Positions 49,447-57,480 are shown, counted from the first letter of the stretch. The stretch is 64,000 nucleotides of DNA from Janthinobacterium sp. J1-1 (GCF_030944405.1 NZ_CP132339.1:2418001-2482000), one strand, 5' to 3'. Notes: generated from the sequence alone by a model not told the origin. A program made the numbers and translations.

Positions 49447-50311
49447 TTTTGATTTCGACCAGGCCGAAGGCTTGCGCCGCATGCTCGCTGGCGCGCAGCC
49501 GCGCGTGCTGACGTTTTTGTCGGCCACGCCGCAGGACGACAAGGGCGCGATGCTGGTCAACCTCGGCGCTTCGCTGGCGCACGCCGGCAATGAGGTGCTG
49601 CTGCTCGATGCCAGCACCAGCGGCGACGGCGTCGCTTCCCGGCTGGGCCTGGCACATGGCGCCAGCCTGCTCGACGTGGCGCGCCAGCAATGCGGCCTGA
49701 ACCAGGTGATCCACCAGGTGCCGCAAGGCTTCGGCGTGGCCAGCCTGGGCGCGCGCGACCATCTGATGGATGGCCCCGGCTACGCCAGCGAGGACGAAGC
49801 GCGGCGCCTGGCCAAGACCTTTGAAGTGATGGCGCGCCAGGCTGGCATCGTGCTGGTCGACGGCGACATGAGCATGGCCGGGCAGGGCGGCGCCTGCTTC
49901 CCGGTGCCGATGATGGCCAGCGCCGATATCGTGGTGCAGGTCTCGACCAGCGCCACTTCGATCAAGGCCGCCTACTGCCTGATCAAGCGCCTGAACCAGG
50001 AACTGGGCCGCCGTCCTTTCGGCATTCTCGTCACCGGCGCTTCCGAAACGGAAGCAAAAGTGGTATACGATAATATGGCACAAGCGGCAAGCCGCTACCT
50101 GGCCGTGAAGCTGACGTCGATGGGCTCGGTTCCGGCCGACGAATACCTGCATCGGGCGGCGCGGCTGGGCCGCAGCGTGATCGATGCGTTTCCGCTGGCT
50201 GGCGCATCGGTGGCGTTTCGCGGACTGGCCGAACGGCTGGCCCGCTCGGCGGCGCCGGTGCTGGGCACCACCTTGTACCAGACGGGGAGTCCACACCATT
50301 TCAGCGCCTGA
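49439..50311 (+). CDS. flhG: Flagellar number regulator FlhG/FleN (MinD-like) with degenerate Walker A
   Basis: A 290-residue ParA/MinD-type protein that partners FlhF. The start GTG at 49439 (M-ANFDFDQAEGLRRMLAG) gives the family N-terminal DQAEGLR activator helix; an ATG at 49418 is possible but has no ribosome site. The expected deviant Walker A (KGGxGKT) is absent. The aligned region is SATPQDDKGAMLVNLGASLA, without GK[T/S]. The following LLLDASTSGDGVASRLGL and LVDGDMSMAG occupy the Walker B/switch positions. ATP binding is therefore doubtful. It overlaps flhF and is followed by fliA after 40 bases. Confidence 0.9.
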   Translation: MANFDFDQAEGLRRMLAGAQPRVLTFLSATPQDDKGAMLVNLGASLAHAGNEVLLLDASTSGDGVASRLGLAHGASLLDVARQQCGLNQVIHQVPQGFGVASLGARDHLMDGPGYASEDEARRLAKTFEVMARQAGIVLVDGDMSMAGQGGACFPVPMMASADIVVQVSTSATSIKAAYCLIKRLNQELGRRPFGILVTGASETEAKVVYDNMAQAASRYLAVKLTSMGSVPADEYLHRAARLGRSVIDAFPLAGASVAFRGLAERLARSAAPVLGTTLYQTGSPHHFSA

Positions 50312-50351
50312 TGATTTTGCAGCATTCTCACAAGATAATAATAAGTAGCCT

Positions 50352-51083
50352 ATGTACACGGTCAAAGGGAAGTCGAACAAGGATCATTTGCTGACGGAAC
50401 ACATTCCGCTGGTAAAGCGCCTGGCGCACCACATGAAGGCCAAGTTGCCGCCTTCGGTCGAGGTCGACGACCTGATCCAGGCCGGCATGATCGGCCTGCT
50501 CGATGCCATCACCCGCTATGAAGAGACGCATGGCGCGCAGTTCGAGACGTATGCCGTGCTGCGTATCCGCGGCGCCATGCTCGACGAGTTGCGCACCAGC
50601 GACTGGCTGCCGCGCAGCATGCGCCAGAACATGCGCAAGATCGAAGAGGCGATGAGCACCTTGCAGCAGCGCCTGGGCCATCCGCCGACCGAATCGGAAG
50701 TGGCCAAGCTGCTCAAGATATCGCTGGTCGATTACCAGGAAATGCTGGGCGAGGGCGGTGGCCACCAGCTGGTCTATTATGAAGACTTCCATGATCCGGA
50801 CGGCAATGACAGCTTCCTCGACCGCCATTGCGTGGACGAGGACAGCGACCCGCTGCGCTCGCTGCTCGATACCGATTTCCGGCAGTCCGTGATCGACGCC
50901 ATCGACGCGCTGCCGCCACGCGAGAAAATACTGATGAGTCTGTATTACGAGGAAGAGCTCAATCTCAAGGAGATTGGCGCCGTGATGGGCGTGTCCGAAT
51001 CGCGCGTGTCGCAGCTGCACACCCAGGCCGTCGCGCGCCTGCGCGCAACCTTGAGGGAGCAGGCGTGGACTGGTCCAGCGTAA
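50352..51083 (+). CDS. fliA: Flagellar sigma factor sigma28
   Basis: The 243-residue sigma70-family factor transcribes late flagellar genes. Region 2 is HIPLVKRLAHHMKAKLPPSVEVDDLIQAGMIGLLDAITRYE with ETYAVLRIRGAMLDELRTSDWLPRSMR. Region 3 is GHPPTESEVAKLLKISLVDYQEML. Region 4 is ALPPREKILMSLYYEEELNLKEIGAVMGVSESRVSQLHTQAVARLR. Its inhibitor FlgM and a matching promoter are at 56.1-56.5 kb. The ribosome site is weak. motC begins inside its last codons. Confidence 0.97.
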   Translation: MYTVKGKSNKDHLLTEHIPLVKRLAHHMKAKLPPSVEVDDLIQAGMIGLLDAITRYEETHGAQFETYAVLRIRGAMLDELRTSDWLPRSMRQNMRKIEEAMSTLQQRLGHPPTESEVAKLLKISLVDYQEMLGEGGGHQLVYYEDFHDPDGNDSFLDRHCVDEDSDPLRSLLDTDFRQSVIDAIDALPPREKILMSLYYEEELNLKEIGAVMGVSESRVSQLHTQAVARLRATLREQAWTGPA

Positions 51084-51811
51084 TCGGGCTGGCGCTGGCG
51101 CTGGCGGGCCTGCTGGTCGGCCAGGCGCTCGAAGGGGGCAAGATGGCCTCCTTGCTGCAGCCGGCCGCCTTTGCCATTGTCGTGATCGGCACCTTCGGCG
51201 CGGTGCTGCTGCAAACCCGCTTGCGCACTTTTGTGCGCGGGCTGGAAATGCTGCGCTGGGTATTTTTTCCGCCGGTCGACATGCGTGCCGAGCTGGGCCG
51301 CGACATCAGCCAGTGGAGCCTGACGGCGCGCCGCGACGGCACCCTGGCGCTGGAACGCATGATGGAAAGCACGGCCGACCATTTCAACGCCAAGGGCCTG
51401 CGCATGATCGTCGACGGCATCGCGCCCGACAAGCTGCGCCAGTTGCTCGACGTGGAAATCACCGCCTATGAACTGGCCGAACGCCAGGCCGTGAAAATCT
51501 GGGAATCGGCGGCCGGCTATTCGCCGACCATCGGCATCCTCGGCGCCGTGCTGGGCCTGATCCACGTGATGGAAAACCTGACCGACCCGAGCAAACTCGG
51601 TGGCGGCATCGCGGTGGCGTTCGTGTCGACCATCTACGGCGTCGGCCTGGCCAACCTGCTGTTCCTGCCGGTGGCCAACAAATTGAAGGCCATCGTCTCG
51701 CGCCGCGTGGTGCAGTATGAAATCACGGCCGCCGTGTTCTACGACATCGCCACCGGCGACCATACGCGCATCATCGAAGAGCGCGTGGCCAGCCTGCTTC
51801 ACGAGCACTGA
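51065..51811 (+). CDS. motC: Flagellar stator protein, MotA family (MotC-like)
   Basis: This 248-residue stator subunit of the flagellar motor begins at GTG 51065 (MDWSSVIGLALALAGLLVGQ), 5 bases after GGGAG and 19 bases inside the end of fliA. Helices near 5-22 and 31-50 precede the cytoplasmic loop (LRTFVRGLEMLRWVFFPPVD onward). Two C-terminal helices follow, with ESAAGYSPTIGILGAVLGLIHVM and GGGIAVAFVSTIYGVGLANLLFLPVANKL. The fliA-linked position and pairing with the next gene match the MotCD set of Pseudomonas rather than E. coli motAB next to cheAW. Confidence 0.93.
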   Translation: MDWSSVIGLALALAGLLVGQALEGGKMASLLQPAAFAIVVIGTFGAVLLQTRLRTFVRGLEMLRWVFFPPVDMRAELGRDISQWSLTARRDGTLALERMMESTADHFNAKGLRMIVDGIAPDKLRQLLDVEITAYELAERQAVKIWESAAGYSPTIGILGAVLGLIHVMENLTDPSKLGGGIAVAFVSTIYGVGLANLLFLPVANKLKAIVSRRVVQYEITAAVFYDIATGDHTRIIEERVASLLHEH

Positions 51812-51824
51812 GCGAGCACTGACC

Positions 51825-52613
51825 ATGATGCGGCGCGCGCGCAGGAAGTATGACGAAGAGCCGGACAACCAGGACCGCTGGCTGATTTCCTACGCCGATT
51901 TTATTACCCTGCTGTTCGCCTTTTTTGTCGTCATGTACGCGATCTCGCAGGTCAATGAAGGCAAGTACCGCGTGTTTTCCGACGCCATCGGCACCGCCTT
52001 CAGCCTCGACAAGGGCGCGCCACCGATCCAGATGGAAGCGCCGCAGGCGATCCCGCTGCCGAACCCGGCCCTGAAACGCCGTACCGAAGCGATCCGGCGC
52101 GAACGCGAACACATGACGCGCCTGGCGCAGGACCTGACGTCGACCCTGGCGCCCTTGGTGAAAGAAGGCAAGGTGCGCGTGACCCAGACCAGCCGTGGCG
52201 TCAGCGTGGAAATCAATGCCAGCGTGCTGTTCGATCCGGGCGCGGCCGGCCTTACGGTGGAGTCGGATCAGGCCCTGCGCGCGGTGGCCGTGCTGCTGCG
52301 CGGCGACGCCCATAACGTGCAGGTGGAAGGCCATACCGACGTCCAGCCGATCAGCAATTCCACCTTTGCCTCGAACTGGGAACTGTCGTCGGCGCGCGCC
52401 AGCGCCGTGGTGCGCCTGTTTATTGCCAGCGGCGTGCAGGCGTCGCGTTTGACGGCGGTCGGCCACGCCGACAATATTCCGGTCGCCGACAACGACACGC
52501 CGGAAGGGCGGGCGCGCAACCGCCGGGTCGCCGTGACGATTTTGTCCGGCATTGCCGACACGGTGACGGAAGTGCCGACCGCGCCGGCGCCTTTGCCGGC
52601 CAACCCGCAATAA
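51825..52613 (+). CDS. motD: Flagellar stator protein, MotB family (MotD-like)
   Basis: The 262-residue stator partner has a basic cytoplasmic N-terminus and one helix containing the ion-binding Asp25 (WLISYADFITLLFAFFVVMYAIS). A plug/linker region (about 45-110) leads to an OmpA-like peptidoglycan-binding domain with VEINASVLFDPGAAGL, VEGHTDVQPI and SARASAVVRLFIASGVQASRLTAVGHAD. The tail is Pro-rich. Two adjacent ATGs (51825, 51828) are possible. It starts 13 bases after motC. It is the last gene of the flhB-to-motD series. Confidence 0.94.
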   Translation: MMRRARRKYDEEPDNQDRWLISYADFITLLFAFFVVMYAISQVNEGKYRVFSDAIGTAFSLDKGAPPIQMEAPQAIPLPNPALKRRTEAIRREREHMTRLAQDLTSTLAPLVKEGKVRVTQTSRGVSVEINASVLFDPGAAGLTVESDQALRAVAVLLRGDAHNVQVEGHTDVQPISNSTFASNWELSSARASAVVRLFIASGVQASRLTAVGHADNIPVADNDTPEGRARNRRVAVTILSGIADTVTEVPTAPAPLPANPQ

Positions 52614-52637
52614 TCGGGCTGCGACTGGCCTTGCGCT

Positions 52638-52646
52638 TGCTACAAT
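52638..52646 (+). promoter_or_regulatory. Extended -10 promoter of the SUI1-like gene
   Basis: TGC directly precedes TACAAT (52641-52646), an extended -10 arrangement; the -35 is poor. The ATG of the next gene is 34 bases downstream of the box. Confidence 0.5.
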
Positions 52647-52679
52647 CGCGGCATCTTTGTTTTTTCTTATATCCCCATC

Positions 52680-53042
52680 ATGAAAAGTAGTTCCCAAGGC
52701 GGCCTGGTCTACTCCACCGAAACAGGCCGCATGTGCCCGGCATGCCGCCAGCCGCTGGCGCAATGCGCGTGCAAGGCCGCGGCAAAAGCGGCACCGGCCG
52801 GCGATGGCGCCGTGCGGGTGGCGCGCCAGACCAAGGGCCGTGGCGGCAAGAGCGTGACCATCGTCAAGGGCTTGCCGCTGGACGCCATTGCGCTGGCGCT
52901 GCTGGGCAAGCAGCTGCGCACCCAGTGCGGCTCGGGCGGCACGGTCAAGGATGGCGTGATCGAAGTGCAGGGCGACCATGTGGCGGCCATCATGGAGGCG
53001 CTCGTCAAGCTGGGCCACAAGCCGAAACAGGCTGGCGGCTGA
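52680..53042 (+). CDS. yciH: SUI1/eIF1-like translation factor (YciH)
   Basis: The 120-residue protein has an N-terminal Cys motif (MCPACRQPLAQCAC, 18-31) that could bind zinc. The SUI1 fold includes RQTKGRGGKSVTIVKGLPLDAIALALLGKQLRTQCGSGGTVKDGVIEVQGDH in pieces. YciH is the bacterial eIF1 relative, reported to affect start-codon fidelity or stress translation. The GTVKDG core and the GRGGK loop are intact. It lies after motD with its own promoter-like box and is not part of the flagellar set functionally. Confidence 0.93.
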   Translation: MKSSSQGGLVYSTETGRMCPACRQPLAQCACKAAAKAAPAGDGAVRVARQTKGRGGKSVTIVKGLPLDAIALALLGKQLRTQCGSGGTVKDGVIEVQGDHVAAIMEALVKLGHKPKQAGG

Positions 53043-53061
53043 GCCGTCGCGCCTCACAGCC

Positions 53062-53907
53062 ATGCGCTCCTTTCCTGTCCTGATTGCCGCCGCTGCGCTG
53101 GCGGCGCTGGCCTATGCCTGCTGGCCGGCGCCCGCTCCTGTCACGCCGGCCGTGCTGACTCCCGCATCCGCAGGGCGCAGCCTGTCATCGTATTTCAATC
53201 TCGATGCCAGCCAGGCACCGGTACTTGTAGCGACCAGCGCCGCACCCGGCCTGGAACAGCAACTGGCCCGGCTGGCCGCCAGCGGCAGCCCGGACGACGC
53301 CTATGCCGCCTATAACCTGCTCGACGACTGCATCATGTTCCAGAAAGAAGGGCGCTTGCCGGCGCTCGAGTTCGAGCGCGGCAGCGAGATGACGGCGGAC
53401 GAAAAATCGGCGCAGAAGCATCTGTGTGCGAATCTGACCGAGCGCCAGAAAAGCGCGCGCCTCGATTTTCTGGAAAAGGCCGCCAAGGGCGGCGTGGCGG
53501 GCGCCAGCACGCGCTTTTTTTACGAGGGCCCGTTCGGCGACCGCAGCGCCCTGCGCAGCCGGCCCGATGACCCGCTGGTGCTGGCCTGGAAGCAGCAAGC
53601 GGTCGCGCAACTGACCGTGCAGGCCGACCAGGCCGAGCTGTCCAGCCTCGGCACCCTGATGATGGCTTACCTGACCGACGGCGATGTGACCAAAAAAGAT
53701 GCGCCAAAAGCGTACGGCTATCTGCTGGCCTTGCGCATGGTGCATGACGATATATTGACGCCCGGCAGCACCAATCCCTACCAGGACAGCTACTGGCACT
53801 GGCTGCGCGATGAGCTGACACCGGAGCAGCAGGCCGCCGCAGTCAGCCGGGCGAATGCCATCGCCGCCAAGTTTCGCCAGCATGCGGGGCTGCCGGCCCT
53901 TGGTTGA
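53062..53907 (+). CDS. Hypothetical exported protein (281 aa)
   Basis: I do not recognise a characterised family. The N-terminus (MRSFPVLIAAAALAALAYACWPAPAPV) is a signal peptide or lipoprotein-like signal with Cys20, followed by a Pro/Ala stretch. The rest is helical with repeat-like character: LARLAASGSPDDAYAAYNLLDDC, FLEKAAKGGVAGASTRFFYEG, and LGTLMMAYLTDGDVTKKDAPKAYGYLLALRM. These spacings recall Sel1/TPR-type repeats. It starts 19 bases after yciH. The sequence ends where an acyltransferase remnant begins. Confidence 0.7.
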   Translation: MRSFPVLIAAAALAALAYACWPAPAPVTPAVLTPASAGRSLSSYFNLDASQAPVLVATSAAPGLEQQLARLAASGSPDDAYAAYNLLDDCIMFQKEGRLPALEFERGSEMTADEKSAQKHLCANLTERQKSARLDFLEKAAKGGVAGASTRFFYEGPFGDRSALRSRPDDPLVLAWKQQAVAQLTVQADQAELSSLGTLMMAYLTDGDVTKKDAPKAYGYLLALRMVHDDILTPGSTNPYQDSYWHWLRDELTPEQQAAAVSRANAIAAKFRQHAGLPALG

Positions 53908-54240
53908 TGCGTCGATCGCGCCCTTTGCTGCGCGCCTGCCCAGCCTGGCGTGCCTGGTGCTGGGCTGCATCAGCGAACATAGCTGGCCCGGACGCTGGCG
54001 CCTGCCCTGCGCCCATGCCCTGGCCACCCTGGCGTTCAGCCTGTATCTGACGCACAAGCAGGTGTATCACGCCATCGACGCTGCCATGGGGGACTCCCTG
54101 GCGGCGTCTTCCGTGTTGGCATTTTGCGCCCACAACGCCGCGGCGCTGCTGGCGGCGGCGCTGTTGTATTGCCTGGTGGAGCGTCGAGGATTACGCTGGC
54201 GTGCCTGGCTGGAAACGCATCATCTGCCAGCGGTCGCCGT
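53908..54240 (+). pseudogene. Remnant of an acyltransferase-3 (OafA-type) membrane protein, C-terminal fragment
   Basis: An open frame without start codon or ribosome site encodes LATLAFSLYLTHKQVYHAIDA, then a hydrophobic helix, then LLYCLVERRGLRWRAWLE. The SLYLTHK and LVERxGLRxR pieces are what I expect at the end of acyltransferase family 3 proteins, which have about ten helices. Only the last two or three helices remain. The frame then runs antisense into the end of the PEP-CTERM gene. This looks like a deletion remnant. Confidence 0.6.
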
Positions 54241-54808
54241 CGCTGGCAATGCCGCTTTTGCGGCGCCACAGTCCCAGGCCGACCAGGCCCAGCCCCGCTA
54301 GCAGCATGCCGTAGGTGCGTGGTTCGGGCACGGCCAGGGTCAGCGAAATGTCCAGCAGGGAATCGCGGATGCCGGTGCCGGTCGCCACCAGGGTATAGGT
54401 ACCCGGCCCCAGCAGGCCGCCGAAGGTGGAGTGGGCGAAGCCGCCCAGCACGCCGACAAAGTCGTCCGATTGCAGCAGGGTGTTGGTGGCGTCGAACAGG
54501 TCGATATTCACGCCGACCAGGCGCGGGCCGAAATCGGAGGCGGTGTTGACCAGCCAGGCGGCATTGCCGGAAAAGTACTCGACGCCGTCGCCGACGGTAA
54601 ACGTGGTCGTTTGCGACAGCGCGCCCCGTTCCGTGGTGAAGGTGTCGATCACCAGCGAGTCTTGCGACAGCAACGGCGTTGCCACGACGGCATTCGCGAC
54701 GAGGTTGCCGTACTTTACCACTTCCGTGTCGGCCTGGGCCTGCGGCACCAGCAGGCTGCAGCCTAACAACAGCGCCGCGCTTGCCCGCGATAGTGCGATA
54801 GCGTTCAT
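54191..54808 (-). CDS. PEP-CTERM exported protein with C-terminal extension
   Basis: The 205-residue protein has a signal peptide (MNAIALSRASAALLLGCSLLVPQAQA) and a beta-rich domain with Gly/Thr/Asp content (TTTFTVGDGVEYFSG, VGVNIDLFDATNTLLQSDDFVG, GTYTLVATG). The sorting signal is AVPEPRTYGMLLAGLGLVGLGLWRRK. Unusually, about 20 residues (GIASDGDRWQMMRFQPGTPA) follow the basic cluster, where such proteins normally end. The start at 54808 is preferred because AGGAG is 7 bases upstream; 54814 would be too close. The 277 bases upstream (54809-55085) hold no gene I can support. Confidence 0.85.
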   Translation of the reverse strand: MNAIALSRASAALLLGCSLLVPQAQADTEVVKYGNLVANAVVATPLLSQDSLVIDTFTTERGALSQTTTFTVGDGVEYFSGNAAWLVNTASDFGPRLVGVNIDLFDATNTLLQSDDFVGVLGGFAHSTFGGLLGPGTYTLVATGTGIRDSLLDISLTLAVPEPRTYGMLLAGLGLVGLGLWRRKSGIASDGDRWQMMRFQPGTPA

Positions 54809-55085
54809 ATTCATGCTCCTGTATGCGATTGATTGATTGGGTACGCCTGCGCCGGGGCGCCGGGCGCGATAAAAGGCAACAACGTCAACCGAGGAGATGT
54901 TTTTTTGTCAGCGGGAAAAGTCCGCCTGTTTGAGGTGCGGCGTGCCAGACATGAGCATACGGCGGCGCACGCAGATGACTTTGCGCGGGCGCAAACGGGT
55001 GGTATGTAGGCCTTGAAACAATTGATGTATTTTCAAACATTCCGGCACGCTATCATGTTGACCCGATATCAGGAGTGTATCAACA

Positions 55086-55643
55086 ATGTTGAAATGGTCA
55101 GTCTGGAGCTTGTCACCCCCGGCGCCGTGCCTCGCTGCGGTCCGCGCACGCATGGCGCAGCGCCCGAAGATGGGGGCCGTGGTAATGGGTTTTTGTGCGG
55201 GCTTGCTCAATCTGGCTATCTGCGTACCAATGGCTTGGTTGGCTCTGCGTTTGTTTGGACTTGAGCAATTAGGTGGTTCGTCAGCGGAAAGCCTGGAAGG
55301 CGCTGGCATGGCAAAGCTGTTCTGGTCTGCTGTGGTATTTGCGCCGCTGACCGAAACCGTGATCGGACAATGGCTGCCGATTGAATTGATGCGCCGATTC
55401 GGTGTGCGTGCCGGGTATTGCTTGCTAACCAGCGCGGCGCTGTTCTCAGTACTGCATGTCTTGGGCGGTGCCGGCATTTTGCACGCCAGCCTGACGTTCA
55501 TCGGCGGATTGGCCTTCGCGGCAAGTTATCTGGTGGCGCGCAACTTTGGCGCAGGGCCTGCCTGGCTGGCGGCGGCCACGGCGCACGCATGCAGCAATGG
55601 CTTGTTGCTGTTTGTCATAGAACCCTTGTTGCCGCTTCCCTGA
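55086..55643 (+). CDS. CPBP-like intramembrane protease family protein
   Basis: The 185-residue protein has about five membrane segments. Motifs resemble the CPBP (Abi) family: APLTETVIGQWLPIEL replaces the usual EExxxR, FSVLHVLGG supplies FxxxH-type His, and HACSNGLLLF supplies HxxxN. The ET-xxx-Q form of motif 1 differs from the textbook pair of glutamates, so activity is uncertain. AGGAG lies 10 bases before the ATG. Its base composition is lower in GC than that of its neighbours, hinting at separate acquisition. Its stop lies 27 bases from the convergent flgN stop. Confidence 0.65.
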   Translation: MLKWSVWSLSPPAPCLAAVRARMAQRPKMGAVVMGFCAGLLNLAICVPMAWLALRLFGLEQLGGSSAESLEGAGMAKLFWSAVVFAPLTETVIGQWLPIELMRRFGVRAGYCLLTSAALFSVLHVLGGAGILHASLTFIGGLAFAASYLVARNFGAGPAWLAAATAHACSNGLLLFVIEPLLPLP

Positions 55644-55670
55644 GCTGTTACCAACCGGGCATAGGCGCAC

Positions 55671-56138
55671 TCAGCCGATAACGACGCGGCGATGGGTGGT
55701 ATTGCTGGTGGTCTGGCCGCTGGGGCCGTAGAAGTTGCCGCTTTGGGCGGCCGGGCGCATGGCGCCGAGGGCGCCCTGGGTGTGCAGCAGGTGTTTGTTG
55801 ACCAGCAGGCTGTTCAGGCGATTCTGTTCCTTGGCCGCGCGCGTGGTGCCGAGCAGCGCCTGCCATGCCTGTGCCGCTTCGGTCTCGCCGGTGGCGGCCA
55901 GCCAGCCGTCCATGCCGTCTTCGCCGGCGGCAAAACCGGCGGCGGCCAATGCCTGGTGGCGTTGTTGCGCCAGCTGGCTCAATTGTCCGATCAGCGCTGT
56001 CTTGCGCACCGTAATGTCCGAAATTGCATCGATGTCGGCTGCAACCAGATGCAGCTGTTCCTGCTTCATCAATGCCAGCAGCGTGGTCATGAGCTCATGC
56101 TCGTCGCGCAGGCTGGAAAACGGAGTCACGGATTGCAT
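55671..56138 (-). CDS. flgN: Flagellar export chaperone FlgN
   Basis: The 155-residue helical protein is the chaperone for hook-filament junction proteins FlgK and FlgL. It has the FlgN-type N-terminus with heptad-like sequence (LRDEHELMTTLLALMKQEQLHLVAADIDAISDITVRKTALIGQLSQLAQQRHQAL in pieces). A C-terminal segment with EQNRLNSLLVNKHLLHTQGAL precedes a disordered tail containing YGPSGQT. It lies 8 bases downstream of flgM and shares its sigma28 promoter. Confidence 0.9.
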   Translation of the reverse strand: MQSVTPFSSLRDEHELMTTLLALMKQEQLHLVAADIDAISDITVRKTALIGQLSQLAQQRHQALAAAGFAAGEDGMDGWLAATGETEAAQAWQALLGTTRAAKEQNRLNSLLVNKHLLHTQGALGAMRPAAQSGNFYGPSGQTTSNTTHRRVVIG

Positions 56139-56146
56139 GGAGGAAC

Positions 56147-56452
56147 CTATCTATTTCGTGAGTGCAGCAGGTCCTTGACCGTATCGAGGAGACCGTCCGC
56201 CACTTTTTCAGAATTGACCTGGAACTGGCCGTCGGCAATCGCGAGTTTGATACGTTCGACTTTCTTGGTGTCGAACACGCTATTGCTGCTGGTCGTTGCA
56301 CTGGTCGCCAGTGCCTGCCCTTGCGGCGACAGGCGTACGCTGTCCGACGATGCCGGGGCAGCTTGCGCCTTCTCGGTGTTGCGGGCGCCGGACGTGGCCG
56401 CCGGCGTGACCGGCAAGCCGGGATTGCTTTTTATGTTATCGGTAATTTTCAC
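56147..56452 (-). CDS. flgM: Anti-sigma28 factor FlgM
   Basis: The 101-residue protein has the standard FlgM layout. A flexible N-terminus (MKITDNIKSNPGLPVTPAATSG) carries the export signal. The middle has DSVRLSPQGQALA. The C-terminal sigma-binding helices are DTKKVERIKLAIADGQFQVNSEKVADGLL. FlgM holds FliA until hook completion allows its export. A consensus sigma28 promoter precedes it, so its expression depends on the factor it inhibits. Confidence 0.95.
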   Translation of the reverse strand: MKITDNIKSNPGLPVTPAATSGARNTEKAQAAPASSDSVRLSPQGQALATSATTSSNSVFDTKKVERIKLAIADGQFQVNSEKVADGLLDTVKDLLHSRNR

Positions 56453-56501
56453 AACGTGATCCTCGTCTGGTCGAAGTCAAAAAACTCCGGGATATGAGTC
56501 T

Positions 56502-56528
56502 TTATCGGCCACTAATCCTGAAACTTTA
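56502..56528 (-). promoter_or_regulatory. Sigma28 (FliA) promoter of flgM-flgN
   Basis: Read on minus: TAAAGTTT (56521-56528), 11-base spacer, GCCGATAA (56502-56509). This matches the enterobacterial FliA consensus exactly in sequence and spacing, 50 bases upstream of the flgM ATG. Confidence 0.92.
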
Positions 56529-56585
56529 GTGTGCCAGACCACAATATCGCTGTCCATACAAGTTTATTTCAGCCGTCACAGCGGC

Positions 56586-57293
56586 CTAGAATGCCACCTC
56601 CACCAGGCCGCCCGCGCGCGCCACGCCGCTGATCTGCTGTCCGCCCTGGGTCCGTACCTGCACCACCTGGCCATCGCCGGCGTTGCCGATGGCGCGGCCT
56701 TCTGATGCTACTTGGAAACCATTGCCGCTGGACACTACCCGGACCAGCTGGCCCTGCTTGACCACCGGTGGCCGGCGCAGGGTGTCGGTGCGCATCGGCG
56801 TGCCTGCCGGCAGCGACATATTGGTGCTGGCGCCCACCACTTGTTCCATATTGGTGGCGATTCCGGCCGGCAATGCCGCCAGGTCGCCCTGCATCGTCAC
56901 CAGCTGGCTGGCGTCTATCGTCTGTCCTTGCGCCAGCGGCACGGCGCTGGCGATATAATCACCCACCACCGCCACATTGGCTTGCAGGTAAATCGTCCAG
57001 TTGGCCGGCGCGGTGCAGCGCACGCCCACCGTGCTCTTGCCCCAGGCGCGGCTGCCCGGCGCCATGAAGGCTTGCGGCGCGGGGCAGGCGGCCAGGTTCA
57101 GTCGCGGGTCGACCGCACCGACCGTGACGGTGACCTGGCCCGGCAGGCCATTGCTTTGCACTTGCAGGAATTGCTGTACCGTCTGCCGCAGCGCTTCCGG
57201 CGACTGGCGGCCGGCAGTTTGCGCTTGCGCCGGCGTCAGTGGCGCCAATGCAACAAGTACTGACAGCAGCGAGAGGAAGATTTTTTTCATCAT
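56586..57293 (-). CDS. flgA: Flagellar P-ring assembly chaperone FlgA
   Basis: The 235-residue periplasmic protein has a Sec signal (MMKKIFLSLLSVLVALAPLTPAQAQ), an N-terminal region with PEALRQTVQQFLQVQSNGLPGQVTVTVG, Cys residues in LAACPAPQAF and GVRCTAP, and a C-terminal SAF-type domain (GQTIDASQLVTMQGDLAALP, LVRVVSSGNGFQVASEGRAIGNAGDGQVVQVR). It assists FlgI assembly. The start at 57293 follows GAGG at 6 bases. flgA is divergent from flgB, the usual arrangement. Confidence 0.94.
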   Translation of the reverse strand: MMKKIFLSLLSVLVALAPLTPAQAQTAGRQSPEALRQTVQQFLQVQSNGLPGQVTVTVGAVDPRLNLAACPAPQAFMAPGSRAWGKSTVGVRCTAPANWTIYLQANVAVVGDYIASAVPLAQGQTIDASQLVTMQGDLAALPAGIATNMEQVVGASTNMSLPAGTPMRTDTLRRPPVVKQGQLVRVVSSGNGFQVASEGRAIGNAGDGQVVQVRTQGGQQISGVARAGGLVEVAF

Positions 57294-57480
57294 GATAGGC
57301 CTCTGGAATACTGCCATGATAGTCGCGCCGGCTGTCCTTGAAGCGTGGATTAAGGGGCGAAAGTGTGGTCTGATCGGACGATGGTATTGCTACCGAGAAT
57401 CGTACTATCATTCCTGTCATCATATATATCGCCATCCTTCCGCCATGAGGCGCCAGTGGCGGACCTTTCCGGAGCCTGAC

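Noticed and set aside
54896..55015. Short plus-strand frame starting MFFCQREKSACLRCG
   Set aside because: GGAG directly abuts the ATG (spacing too short), composition is Arg/Cys-rich and no neighbour supports it.
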